From Paenibacillus tuaregi (GTDB lineage Bacteria > Bacillota > Bacilli > Paenibacillales > Paenibacillaceae), in contig NZ_LT575476.1 in NCBI RefSeq assembly GCF_900086655.1, positions 5,230,190-5,294,189 of the forward strand: a stretch of DNA of 64,000 bases, in the 5' to 3' direction. Under the pieces are notes generated by a model. That model was not told the DNA's origin. It saw only the letters and a list, made by a program, of their open reading frames with translations, and searched no databases. This document shows, one piece after another, positions 7,783-16,246 of the stretch. The number at the start of each line of letters is the position of its first letter. Positions within the stretch are counted from its first letter, which is position 1. A program made the position numbers and the translations under genes.

Positions 7783-8766
7783 ATGAAACGTATTCTATCC
7801 GGCATCAAACCCAGCGGAGACTTGAACATTGGCGGGTACGGCGGCGCCCTGCACCAGTTCGTGCAGCTCCAGCATGACTACGAATGTTACTATTTCGTCC
7901 CGGATCTGCACGCCGTGACCGTCTATCAAGACCCGAAAGAGCTGCATCAGCGCTCACGGGATATCGCTGCCTACTATATTGCAGCCGGGGTCGACCCGAA
8001 CAAATCGGCCATTTTTCTGCAATCCCAGGTTAGCGGCCATGCGGAGCTTGGATGGTTGATGGAGACCCAGTCCTATTTCGGCGAGCTCAGCAGAATGACG
8101 CAGTTTAAAGAGAAGTCTGAAGGCCAGGACGCGGTCAGTTCCGCCTTATTTACTTATCCTGCCCTGATGGCTGCGGACATCCTTCTGTATCAGGCCACCC
8201 ATGTCCCTGTCGGGGAAGACCAGAAGCAGCACCTTGAACTGACCCGCAACCTGGCGGAGCGGTTCAACAAGCGCTATGGCCATACCTTTGTGGTCCCGGA
8301 GCCTGTGATTCAGGACCTTGGCTCACGAATCATGAGCCTGGATGATCCGGCCAAGAAGATGAGCAAGAGCAATCCGAACAAGAGCAGCTACATTCTTCTC
8401 CAGGATACTCCGGACGATATCCGCAAGAAGCTGTCCCGTGCAGTGACGGACTCCGACATGCAGGTAAGATATGACTGGGACAACAAGCCGGCTGTTAGCA
8501 ATCTGATCGAGATTTATGCGATTTTCTCAGGGGAGCCTATTCCGGTCATTGAACAGCGTTATCAGGGACAGGGCTACGGCACATTCAAGAAAGATCTGGC
8601 TGAAGTTGTGGTTGCCCGGCTAACTCCGATCCAGGAGAAATTTCGGGAGATCGTAGATTCGACTGAACTGGACCGGATTCTCAAAGACGGTGCGGAGCGC
8701 GCAGCCCGTGTTGCCTCCGAAACCCTGCTTGCCGCCAAGCAAGCTATGGGGTTTGTAACCTTTTAA
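7783..8766 (+). CDS. trpS: Tryptophanyl-tRNA synthetase
   Basis: Class Ic aminoacyl-tRNA synthetase charging tRNA-Trp. It begins MKRILSGIKPSGDLNIGGY, where the HIGH-like signature usually reads (T/H)(I/L)GN; here it is NIGG. KMSKS is intact (DDPAKKMSKSNP), and GELSRMTQFKEKS and VGEDQKQH match TrpRS active-site blocks. Start ATG 7783 follows AGGAGG at 9 bases; an upstream in-frame codon at 7735 is inside the T-box terminator. 327 residues, the normal length. Controlled by the T-box. Confidence 0.95.
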   Translation: MKRILSGIKPSGDLNIGGYGGALHQFVQLQHDYECYYFVPDLHAVTVYQDPKELHQRSRDIAAYYIAAGVDPNKSAIFLQSQVSGHAELGWLMETQSYFGELSRMTQFKEKSEGQDAVSSALFTYPALMAADILLYQATHVPVGEDQKQHLELTRNLAERFNKRYGHTFVVPEPVIQDLGSRIMSLDDPAKKMSKSNPNKSSYILLQDTPDDIRKKLSRAVTDSDMQVRYDWDNKPAVSNLIEIYAIFSGEPIPVIEQRYQGQGYGTFKKDLAEVVVARLTPIQEKFREIVDSTELDRILKDGAERAARVASETLLAAKQAMGFVTF

Positions 8767-8800
8767 ATATAACAGCTAATCTGGTGTATTCCACGTACAA

Positions 8801-8844
8801 AAAAGCAGCCCCTCTGCCTGTCTACAGGCAGGGGAAGCTGCTTT
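8801..8844. terminator. Bidirectional terminator, trpS/greA
   Basis: Long stem AAAGCAGCCCCT/GGGGAAGCTGCTTT with inner GCCTG/CAGGC, between convergent trpS and greA. Confidence 0.85.
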
Positions 8845-8875
8845 ATGCTTATGCCGACTATACTGCGGATACCCG

Positions 8876-9352
8876 CTATCCCAATCCTTTGATCTCCAGC
8901 AATTCATATTCGATCTGGCCCATTGGCGCATCCACACTGATCTTATCGCCTACGGATTTGCCCATGAGTGCCACGCCCAGCGGGCTTTCATAAGAGATTC
9001 TATTCTCGGACACATCCGCTTCGGCAGGCCCAACAATCCGGTATTCAATCCATTCATCGAACTCCACATCATTAAGAATAACAACAGAGCCTACCTGTAC
9101 CACCGAGTTGTCGATGCTATCGACAATCCTGGCATTCTTGAGCATGCGCTCAATGGTCAGAACCCGCGTCTCCATAAAGGACTGGTCGTTCTTCGCGGAA
9201 TGATACTCACTGTTCTCTTTAAGGTCCCCATAGCTGATGGCTGTCTTAAGACGCTCAGCAAGCTCCCTGCGTTTGACTGTGGTCAGCTCCTCAAGCTCGC
9301 GTTCGAGCTGTGCGTACCCTTCTCTGGTCATGATTACTTCATCTTTAGACAT
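8876..9352 (-). CDS. greA: Transcription elongation factor GreA
   Basis: Rescues backtracked RNA polymerase by stimulating transcript cleavage. The N-terminal coiled coil (residues 8-75) carries GDLKENSEYHSAK with the acidic tip, and the C-terminal FKBP-like domain contains SYESPLGVALMGKSVGD. 158 residues, the standard length. Start ATG 9352 follows TAGGAGG at 6 bases. Convergent with trpS and sharing its terminator. Confidence 0.96.
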   Translation of the reverse strand: MSKDEVIMTREGYAQLERELEELTTVKRRELAERLKTAISYGDLKENSEYHSAKNDQSFMETRVLTIERMLKNARIVDSIDNSVVQVGSVVILNDVEFDEWIEYRIVGPAEADVSENRISYESPLGVALMGKSVGDKISVDAPMGQIEYELLEIKGLG

Positions 9353-9506
9353 GACGTACCTCCTATATAAGTACTCTTCTCATTGTAACCGATTTGGAGA
9401 CTCTATACAGATTTAACTATCATTTGCCGGGTCCCCCTTGGACTATTCATGTCACATCAACCGGCTGACCCCTGTGGAATACGTATAGAAATCCCCCATT
9501 GATACC

Positions 9507-10550
9507 TCAGCTGCTGGCCAATACCTCCCCAGAGCTGGCCCTTTCCTTAAGCATAAGCCGGTACTGACCCGGCGACATCCCCATCCACTTTTTGAACGTG
9601 CTCTGAAAAGCGCTGGGCTCCGAAAAATGCAGCAGATAGGCGATCTCAGCCATATTGTATTCGGGATTGGCCAGGTAACCAAGGGCGAGCTCCCTCCTAA
9701 CCCGGTTCGCCAGCCGGTTATATGAGGTCCCCTCCTGCTTAAGCTTCGCCTGAAGGCTTCTTGCGCTCATCCGGATAGCCATGGCCGCCTCCTGCAAGGA
9801 GGGGAACCGGGCCGGCATACTTTCAATGATCCAGTGATACAGCTTATCCGTAAGCTTCGCGCCTTGGATCAAACGGTGCTTGGCCTCCTCCGCTATGGCC
9901 TCAAATACCCCTTTAAGACGGGAATCTGAGCTAAGAACCGGATAATCCCAGATATCTTGACTCATTCGCAGTATATTCTGCTCCTGCCTGAACTTGGGCA
10001 TTACTCCGAAGACATGGGCATACTCGTTAATGTTCTGACCTGGTTCATGACAGAAGGCGACCTCTTTGGGCCCAATCTGCTTGCCAGCCAGTCCCTTCAT
10101 GGCGTAACAAAGGGAACTGGCCATGTCTTCTATACAATGCCTGGAGAGAGCAACGGCCGGGTTGACAGCGTAGAGACGAATCACGATATCCTCCCCGTCC
10201 ATCTGATAGGCGGCGTTATAACCGCCGCATGCAAGCATATTATATTTTTGATATGTGGTCAGGGCCTCCCCGATCGTCTTCGAATGCATCATCACATAAC
10301 CAAGCACCCCAAGATCGGAGAGGGTTACTTCCTGTCCCTGATGAAGCCCGAATAGCTCGTCTCCCGTGTAGCGGGCTGCCTCCGTGACGATCCGTGTAAA
10401 TTCCTCTTCAGGCAGCCTGCTTTCCACATCCTGGAGCATGTTCATATCCACTGAAGCAACCGTGCAGAAATCAGCCCAGTCATAACCTTTTCGCAGAAGT
10501 CCCCTCATCATAGGAATTAAGAAAGCCACTGATATTCCCCGGCTGGGCAT
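9507..10550 (-). CDS. AraC-family regulator with arabinose-binding-type N-terminal domain
   Basis: Transcription factor: residues ~1-190 resemble the OruR/ArgR-like sensing domain (PF12625 type; LSDLGVLGYVMMHSKTIGEA), and the C-terminal ~100 residues form the double-HTH AraC domain (AAMAIRMSARSLQAKLKQEG, MAEIAYLLHFSEPSAFQSTF). Start ATG 10550 follows GGAGGTG at 7 bases; the frame is open to 10604. It is divergent from the flavodoxin-like quinone oxidoreductase gene, its likely target. Inducer unknown. Confidence 0.88.
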   Translation of the reverse strand: MPSRGISVAFLIPMMRGLLRKGYDWADFCTVASVDMNMLQDVESRLPEEEFTRIVTEAARYTGDELFGLHQGQEVTLSDLGVLGYVMMHSKTIGEALTTYQKYNMLACGGYNAAYQMDGEDIVIRLYAVNPAVALSRHCIEDMASSLCYAMKGLAGKQIGPKEVAFCHEPGQNINEYAHVFGVMPKFRQEQNILRMSQDIWDYPVLSSDSRLKGVFEAIAEEAKHRLIQGAKLTDKLYHWIIESMPARFPSLQEAAMAIRMSARSLQAKLKQEGTSYNRLANRVRRELALGYLANPEYNMAEIAYLLHFSEPSAFQSTFKKWMGMSPGQYRLMLKERASSGEVLASS

Positions 10551-10726
10551 AGCTGTTACACCTCCACTTGCGCTTATCAACAGGTTTATGACGCCTTTGA
10601 TCATATATGATCAGGATTTTAAACATTAAAATTACATCTATAAACCTATTCTAGCATGAACCGTGGAACGGATTCAGCGCAATCCATGAGCCAAGCAGGC
10701 TGAGACCCCAGAGGAGGAACAGAAAT

Positions 10727-11305
10727 ATGAAAAGAATCGCGGTTATTAACGGACACCCATACCCTGGCAGCTTGTGCCAAGGATTAATGGACGCTTATGT
10801 GGAAGGAGCCCGCAGCAGCGGAGCAGAGGTACGGACCATCGAGCTCGGCAAGCTGAACTTCAATCCCAACTTAATGTATGGTTACAGCAAGCGCATGGAG
10901 CTGGAGGAGGATCTTCTCGCAGCCCAGGATACAATGAAGTGGGCGGAGCACCTGGTCTTTGTCTATCCCACCTGGTGGGGGACCATGCCTGCCATCATGA
11001 AGGGCTTCTTCGACCGTACTTTCCTCCCAGGTTACTCTTATAAGACAGAGCCGAATTCCCTACTGCAGAAAAAGCTGCTTGGCGGCAGAACCGCACGGCT
11101 GATCGTCACCATGGATACTCCCCATTGGTATTACAGGTGGATCTTGAAGCAGGCAGGGCACCATATCATGAAGCGAAGCATTTTGGGGTTCTGCGGGATT
11201 GCACCCGTGCGAATAACGGAGATTGGTCCGGTAAAGACCTCGTCAGAATCGCTGCGGCAGGGCTGGCTGAAAGAAGCACAGCGTCTCGGGGCACGGCTGG
11301 CTTAA
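10727..11305 (+). CDS. NAD(P)H:quinone oxidoreductase, flavodoxin-2 family
   Basis: Flavin-dependent NAD(P)H oxidoreductase of the MdaB/KefF/YwrO class. It opens MKRIAVINGHPYPGSLCQGL (phosphate-binding loop), continues FVYPTWWGTMPAIMKGFFDR (flavin/substrate loop) and contains GFCGIAPVR near the end. 192 residues, no signal. Start ATG follows GAGGAGG. Its 3' end overlaps the convergent gene by 4 bases. Probably controlled by the divergent AraC regulator; likely handles quinones or other electrophiles. Confidence 0.88.
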   Translation: MKRIAVINGHPYPGSLCQGLMDAYVEGARSSGAEVRTIELGKLNFNPNLMYGYSKRMELEEDLLAAQDTMKWAEHLVFVYPTWWGTMPAIMKGFFDRTFLPGYSYKTEPNSLLQKKLLGGRTARLIVTMDTPHWYYRWILKQAGHHIMKRSILGFCGIAPVRITEIGPVKTSSESLRQGWLKEAQRLGARLA

Positions 11306-12063
11306 CGGTGATAGGGCGATCTGAACAACCCGTGAACCGCCGCCCTCATTTGCTCAAAATTAGCCCGGAACTGGCTGACTCTATGCCCGTTTGCCCCGGA
11401 GGGGTGAGGGAAGCCCCACAAAATGTGCCGTCCCTCAAGCCAGCCCTCCTTCTGGGCTGCCCGCATAGCCTGTTCCACCGCCTTCCCCAGTGGAATGATC
11501 AAGGCCTTCTGATCCAGCAGCGCAAGCTCCTCCCGGATAAAACCAAGCCCCCTATTCCTTAATAAGGCATGGGATAGCAGAGCAGGACTTGCGCCCGTAT
11601 AGTTCTTTCCATGGACAAATACGGGGAAGCGCAGAAGTGAAGTGGTATGAAGCCGCGTTCTCTCCTGCCCGAACAGCTCCCTGCAGGTCGGGAGCTTTAG
11701 AGCTGTCTGAAGCCCAAGCTCATCCAGCATGTTAATCAGATTGTTCCGCATCGGGCCGGCGAAGCTGGCCGCTTTCTTCGATTTCATACAGACCTCTTCG
11801 TCCCCGAGCCCTTCGGCCAAGCTTGCAGCGGCTGATTCGTATGCGGCCCGCATCTGGGTCCAGCCCGGTGTAATTCCAGTGATTACCACGGAGGCTGAGG
11901 CATTCAAATACTCATTATGCGGCGCATAGTACATTTGGATCGGCCCGCTCTGCTCCATCAGAAAGTCCGGAGTTAGAAGGTCCGTGGGAGTTAACCGTCT
12001 AGAGGATGGGAGGGCCCGGATTGCGGACTTGTATGCCTTCAGTCTGCCGGAAATAAGCACCAT
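11302..12063 (-). CDS. Uracil-DNA-glycosylase-superfamily-like protein
   Basis: A 253-residue protein whose two recognisable motifs match the UDG fold: VVITGITPGWTQM (GxxPG-type loop as in MUG/TDG-like enzymes) near residue 60, and GFPHPSGANGHR near residue 225 (the HPSG base-clamping loop). The middle (RTRLHTTSLLRFPVFVHGKNY) is unlike classical UDG families. Start ATG 12063 follows AGGAGG. Monocistronic. Activity on DNA is an inference from the motifs only. Confidence 0.6.
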   Translation of the reverse strand: MVLISGRLKAYKSAIRALPSSRRLTPTDLLTPDFLMEQSGPIQMYYAPHNEYLNASASVVITGITPGWTQMRAAYESAAASLAEGLGDEEVCMKSKKAASFAGPMRNNLINMLDELGLQTALKLPTCRELFGQERTRLHTTSLLRFPVFVHGKNYTGASPALLSHALLRNRGLGFIREELALLDQKALIIPLGKAVEQAMRAAQKEGWLEGRHILWGFPHPSGANGHRVSQFRANFEQMRAAVHGLFRSPYHR

Positions 12064-12136
12064 CGTTCCTCCTCTCAGCGTGTCGTATACATTCCCTCAC
12101 TTCCACATGCTGCCCACTTTCCACCAAAATCAAAAA

Positions 12137-12154
12137 GCCCTCTATACAGAGAGC
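12137..12154 (-). terminator. Probable terminator after the VOC gene
   Basis: GCTCTC/GAGGGC hairpin followed on the minus strand by TTTTTGATTTT. Confidence 0.6.
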
Positions 12155-12197
12155 TTCGTTAACTGCTGCCCATCGGCCACAAAACTGTCTAAAGACA

Positions 12198-12611
12198 TTA
12201 TGTGTGGGCTTTCTCATCCTCTTCAGAAGGCCATCCTCCCCACAGATTGGACAGGTGCCCGTCCGGATCACGGAAAGTGAAGCTGTAACCGCCGCCTTTC
12301 TTATAAGTAATTTCGCTGACCTCTACACCCTTGCTCCGAATTTCCTTATGTATTTCATGGATATTATCAACCTGCAAGGACAGCAGGGTCTGGTTCTGCC
12401 CCTTCATGTTCTGGAAATCAAAGCACGGCACCTGCGGACTGCGGATTAATCCGAGTCCGACTCCCCCCACATTCAGCCAGGCTTCATCATCCCCCGGCGT
12501 GAATTCGAAAGTGAATGGAATGCCTAGGATATCCTGGTACCATTTCACGGAAGCCTCCAGGTCTTTGACCGGCAGCTGGATTACAGCAAAATTTTTGACA
12601 GCCATCTTCAT
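12198..12611 (-). CDS. VOC-family (glyoxalase/dioxygenase-fold) protein
   Basis: Vicinal-oxygen-chelate fold protein with two beta-alpha-beta-beta-beta modules: IQLPVKDLEASVKWYQDILG opens module 1, and SFTFRDPDGHLSNLWGGW closes module 2. Putative metal ligands lie in these motifs, but which chemistry it performs cannot be told. Start ATG 12611 follows GAGGAG at 5 bases. The ECF sigma gene ends 63 bases upstream on the same strand, so the two may form an operon. 137 residues. Confidence 0.85.
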   Translation of the reverse strand: MKMAVKNFAVIQLPVKDLEASVKWYQDILGIPFTFEFTPGDDEAWLNVGGVGLGLIRSPQVPCFDFQNMKGQNQTLLSLQVDNIHEIHKEIRSKGVEVSEITYKKGGGYSFTFRDPDGHLSNLWGGWPSEEDEKAHT

Positions 12612-12674
12612 TCCCACTCCTCATTATTGGATATCTTTTATAAACGTCATAACGCGGCAAAAGGAAACGGGGGG

Positions 12675-13397
12675 CTAGCCCATTTTTTGAAAAAAACCAA
12701 TCAGATGGCCATTCGGGTCCCGAAAGTTGAAGTGCAGCTCCTCTCTACGCTCCGCCTTCTCCACCCGTACGCCATGACGGGCGAGGGTCAGATACGCCCG
12801 GCAGATCAGCCTTGGGTTGCCTGTGCGAAACCCCTCCAGAAACTGCTCGAACACCTGCGGACTCAGCTTCCCCGAGTCGTAAGATCCCTGTTCCGGAGGC
12901 AGCCCGTCTCTTGATGCGGCAGCCAGGCTCCGCAGACGCTGACGTGCCCGCTTTACTCCCTCCTTTACAGCACCGGTTGTAGAGTGCAGGTGGACCGCGG
13001 TCTCCTGAGCGGTAAACATGAATACGTCCAGCATCAAGATCAGGACCAACTGCCTGGGATTCAGGAGGTGGGCCAGCTGTTCCAAATGCTCTCTGAGACG
13101 AAGTTCTCCCTGGTCTTCACCTGAAGAAAGGTGACTGTCTTCTATAGCCTGCGAGGCTATAACCGGTCTCCGGGACATTTTGCGGTACTGATCGATCCAG
13201 ACGTTTCGCGCGGTCCGGTATAAATAGGCCTGGCTCAACTGCCTTGCGGGGGATTGTCTAATTGCCAGGTATACTCTGGCAAGCACTTCCTGCATCAGAT
13301 CCTCAGCATCCCACTCATTACGGGCAAGCGAAAGGCAATACAGCCTTAGACCGGCCGTATAAGGTTCAAAGTCCAAGAGGGTGTTATCCGGCATCAT
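12675..13397 (-). CDS. ECF-type sigma factor with unusual C-terminal tail
   Basis: Sigma-70 family factor: region 2 at about residues 15-75 (SLARNEWDAEDLMQEVLARV, YLYRTARNVWIDQYRK), region 4 at about 105-160 (LNPRQLVLILMLDVFMFTAQ, GAVKEGVKRARQRL). The last ~70 residues are additional: FEQFLEGFRTGNPRLICRAY, then RHGVRVEK and FNFRDPNGHLIGFF, the latter strikingly like the end of a VOC domain. No anti-sigma gene is adjacent; a VOC gene follows. Start ATG 13397 follows GGAGG at 6 bases. 240 residues. Confidence 0.8.
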   Translation of the reverse strand: MMPDNTLLDFEPYTAGLRLYCLSLARNEWDAEDLMQEVLARVYLAIRQSPARQLSQAYLYRTARNVWIDQYRKMSRRPVIASQAIEDSHLSSGEDQGELRLREHLEQLAHLLNPRQLVLILMLDVFMFTAQETAVHLHSTTGAVKEGVKRARQRLRSLAAASRDGLPPEQGSYDSGKLSPQVFEQFLEGFRTGNPRLICRAYLTLARHGVRVEKAERREELHFNFRDPNGHLIGFFQKMG

Positions 13398-13598
13398 TTC
13401 CGTCCTCCAGCGCAAGCTTTTCCCTGATTATATCACTATAGCAGGATTCTTCCAGACCATAGGCAAGCAGATAGGCTACCCCTGGCAAGACCGGCGATTG
13501 CTCAAGCGGTTACAGCGTAAACACCCTGCAGAGAGAACTCCCGCAGGGTATTATCACCAAACGTATACAGACAGAGCAATTAGAGAATCATCCGTTTG

Positions 13599-14429
13599 CT
13601 ACAAAAATACAAAATAGATGACGGCGGCAAGCACAATTCGATAAATCGCAAATGGAACCAGCTTGATCCGGTTGATCAGCTTCAGGAAGAACCGGATTGA
13701 GATCCATGCAAACACAAAGGCGCTGACAAAGCCTACGATGAGGAAAGGAATTACCGCGGGTGTAATGGCCTCCCAGTTCTTCAGCAGGGAGAAGAAACTT
13801 ACTGCGGCCATAATCGGAACTGCCATGATGAAAGTAAAGTCGGCTGCGGCCCGGTGCTTCATCCCCACCAGGACCCCACCTGATATGGTCGAGCCTGAAC
13901 GCGAGAATCCTGGCCACATGGACAGGCATTGAAACAGACCTACAAAAAATGCCTGCTTGTACGTAATCTGATCTACGGACACCACCTTGGGATTCTTCGG
14001 GCCGAAACGGTCTGCCGCTATCATCAGAAGCGCCCCGAGTACCAGACCGATAACAACGGTCTGCGTAGAGAACAAATATTTGTCTACCAGATCGTCAAAC
14101 AGCAGGTAGAGTACGCCTGCAGGAATCATGGCTACAATGACCTGGCCAAGATTCAGGCGCGGCCCGCCTTGAGTCTGGCCGGGAATCTTCTTCAGACCAA
14201 GCAAATTCATGAAACGGTCCCACATTAATATGACAACCGCCAGAATCGAGCCAAGCTGAATCACGATCTTAAAGGTGACAGCAACCTCCGGCGAGAACAT
14301 GTTCTTCGTCTGAAACAGGAAATCATCCACAATAATCATGTGTCCCGTGGACGATACCGGTGCAAACTCAGTCAACCCTTCAACAAGCCCAAGAATCAGG
14401 GCCACAAATGCTTCCCATAAATTCAACAA
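13599..14429 (-). CDS. uppP: Undecaprenyl-diphosphate phosphatase UppP/BacA
   Basis: Integral membrane phosphatase recycling undecaprenyl pyrophosphate, the carrier that bacitracin sequesters. Signature 1 is EGLTEFAPVSSTGH, with Ala in the usual Leu position; signature 2 is PGFSRSGST. About 8 hydrophobic segments, 276 residues. Start is TTG (14429 or the adjacent TTG at 14426), behind TTGGAGTGTGAG. It lies 54 bases after the ABC permease on the same strand, the order seen in bcrABD-type bacitracin-resistance operons, so a resistance role is plausible as well as housekeeping. Confidence 0.93.
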   Translation of the reverse strand: MLNLWEAFVALILGLVEGLTEFAPVSSTGHMIIVDDFLFQTKNMFSPEVAVTFKIVIQLGSILAVVILMWDRFMNLLGLKKIPGQTQGGPRLNLGQVIVAMIPAGVLYLLFDDLVDKYLFSTQTVVIGLVLGALLMIAADRFGPKNPKVVSVDQITYKQAFFVGLFQCLSMWPGFSRSGSTISGGVLVGMKHRAAADFTFIMAVPIMAAVSFFSLLKNWEAITPAVIPFLIVGFVSAFVFAWISIRFFLKLINRIKLVPFAIYRIVLAAVIYFVFL

Positions 14430-14483
14430 ATCTCACACTCCAATTCCATTTCCGTATTCAAAGAGCAGTCCTTAACGGAGAAT

Positions 14484-15221
14484 CTATGAATCAATATCCG
14501 TTCTTCTAAAATAGATCAGGACTATTGCCAGACCCAGCAACGCAGTACCTAATACAGACACATACGAATAGAGCGGCGGATAATCCGGGACAAATTCCTG
14601 ATTGGCGATCGAGTGGGCGGCCGACCAAGGGAACAACACCCGGTGCTTGGAGTTGGCCAAAGCCACATTGCCCATTGTAATGATCGCGGAGAAGATCATC
14701 GTAGGCATATAGTTTTTATATATGAGCGTAATAAAAATCGTTGGTGTCGATAACAAGAACAGCAGCGTGCCGCCTACGATATATTGAATCAGCGTCCGCA
14801 GCAGAAGCTGCGCGCTCAGGTCCTCAAATCCTCCGATTAATCCGAGAATCAAGGTCAGTCCCCATGCAGTCAGCGTAAGCACGAGAATCCAGATGAAGAG
14901 CATCACCATCTTGCTGAGAATCAGACTGACCCTGGATACGGGTATGGTCAAGAGACTCTTCAGTGTATCCTCCGCATACTCCTGGTAGAACAAATAGGAG
15001 GTAATAATGCCGTACAACAGCACCCCGAGCAGTACGAGAACATAAAGATTCGTGTTATAGAATGATGACTCAAATGTGATTCGCTCAGCCGGTTTCTCGG
15101 CAAGGGTGGCCTGAAACCCAATGAACATCATGATGGGAGCGGCGGACGCCCCGATCAGGCTGACCAGGAACATTTTGGCGCGCTTTAGCTTCAGCAGCTC
15201 CGTCCAGATCAGATTATACAT
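14484..15221 (-). CDS. ABC-2 type permease (BcrB/lantibiotic-immunity-like)
   Basis: Membrane subunit of an ABC exporter, 245 residues with about 6 hydrophobic segments: one near residue 20, then VLVLLGVLLYGIITSYLFY, WILVLTLTAWGLTLILGLIG and a C-terminal LGTALLGLAIVLIYF. The first cytoplasmic helix MYNLIWTELLKLKRAKMFLV is typical of the BcrB-like group. Start ATG 15221 follows GGAGG and overlaps the ATPase stop by 8 bases, indicating translational coupling. The frame is open to 15302 upstream, but inside the ATPase gene. Confidence 0.88.
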   Translation of the reverse strand: MYNLIWTELLKLKRAKMFLVSLIGASAAPIMMFIGFQATLAEKPAERITFESSFYNTNLYVLVLLGVLLYGIITSYLFYQEYAEDTLKSLLTIPVSRVSLILSKMVMLFIWILVLTLTAWGLTLILGLIGGFEDLSAQLLLRTLIQYIVGGTLLFLLSTPTIFITLIYKNYMPTMIFSAIITMGNVALANSKHRVLFPWSAAHSIANQEFVPDYPPLYSYVSVLGTALLGLAIVLIYFRRTDIDS

Positions 15222-16131
15222 AAGGCACACCTCCTGTAAGCCGGACAAAATAATCCTCCAGCTGAGTCTCGCTCTCGGCAATCCGGGAGACCTCGATTCC
15301 ATGCTCCACGAACAACCGGTTCAGCCTGCCCTGCTCTCCCAGATGAGTATAGAGGCGGATAATTCCCTCGTTCAGCACCTCATAACTGTTGATTCCATAC
15401 TGCTCTATCAGCATGGCGGCGGAATTTGGATTCGACACCTGGAACTCCACGTATTTGCGGTTTCGTGATTTCAAGGTATCCATATCCACTTCTTCAAGCA
15501 GCTTGCCCTCGTGAATAATACCGATCCGTTCAGCCAACAGCTCGATTTCATGAAGAATGTGGCTCGAAATCAGGATCGTGACCTTCCGTTCCACCGCCAG
15601 CGTCTGTATAAGTCTGCGGATCTCTGCAATTCCCACGGGATCAAGCCCGTTCGTAGGCTCATCCAGAATAAGCAGCTCGGGATGGTGAAGAATCGCTCTG
15701 GCAATGCCCAAACGCTGCTTCATCCCGAGCGAATACTTGCCGACAAGCTTCCCCGACTCCTGCTCGAGTCCAGCTATTTCGAGCGCCTCCATGACCGCGT
15801 TCCTTGTATGCACACCCATCAACTTTGCATTGATCATCAGGTTCTCCTTGGCGGTCAAATTGCCATAGAACCCCGAGAACTCCACAATCGATCCGACCCT
15901 GCGGAGAATGTCCCTCTGCCGCTTGCGCAGCAGTTCCCCGAAAATCTCAATCTGACCTTCCGTGGGCTGGATCAGACCCAGAAGCATGCGGATCGTTGTT
16001 GTCTTCCCGGCCCCGTTCTGCCCGAGGAAGCCATAAATTTGGCCCTCCAATACGTTCATTTGCAGACGATCTACTGCGTTGTGTTTCCCGTAAGCTTTAG
16101 TCAGATTTGTTGTCTTGATAACCGCATTCAT
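15214..16131 (-). CDS. ABC transporter ATPase (BcrA/lantibiotic-immunity-like)
   Basis: ATP-binding subunit: Walker A GQNGAGKTT, Q-loop FSGFYGNLTAKENL, degenerate signature YSLGMKQRLGIARA, Walker B LLILDEPTNGLD, H-loop ISSHILHEIE. 305 residues, with the C-terminal ~85-residue extension usual for BcrA-type ATPases. Start ATG 16131; GGAGG is about 12 bases upstream. It lies directly downstream of the histidine kinase, with a four-copy response-regulator-type operator and a TATACT -10 in the gap. Likely exports or removes a peptide antibiotic. Confidence 0.92.
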   Translation of the reverse strand: MNAVIKTTNLTKAYGKHNAVDRLQMNVLEGQIYGFLGQNGAGKTTTIRMLLGLIQPTEGQIEIFGELLRKRQRDILRRVGSIVEFSGFYGNLTAKENLMINAKLMGVHTRNAVMEALEIAGLEQESGKLVGKYSLGMKQRLGIARAILHHPELLILDEPTNGLDPVGIAEIRRLIQTLAVERKVTILISSHILHEIELLAERIGIIHEGKLLEEVDMDTLKSRNRKYVEFQVSNPNSAAMLIEQYGINSYEVLNEGIIRLYTHLGEQGRLNRLFVEHGIEVSRIAESETQLEDYFVRLTGGVPYV

Positions 16132-16192
16132 ATTTCTCTGCTGCCTCCTGCTTCCCAAACCATATCTCTATCATCTTTAGGTTTGTGTTCTC

Positions 16193-16246
16193 AGTATAAG
16201 CGGCTCTATTTAAATACCTCTTAACGAATTCTTAAATAACTCTTAA
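16193..16246 (-). promoter_or_regulatory. Four-copy 11-bp operator plus -10 box before the ABC genes
   Basis: On the minus strand TTAAGA occurs at 16246-16241, 16235-16230 and 16224-16219, with TTAAAT at 16213-16208, each exactly 11 bases apart. TATACT (16198-16193) lies downstream as a -10 box. The first copy overlaps the kinase stop codon. Phased 11-bp direct repeats are the usual binding pattern of OmpR-family regulators. Confidence 0.7.

Noticed and set aside
13523..13549. CCCTGC/GCAGGG hairpin between uppP and the ECF sigma gene
   Set aside because: Stem is clear, but neither side has a proper T-run, so I did not call it a terminator.
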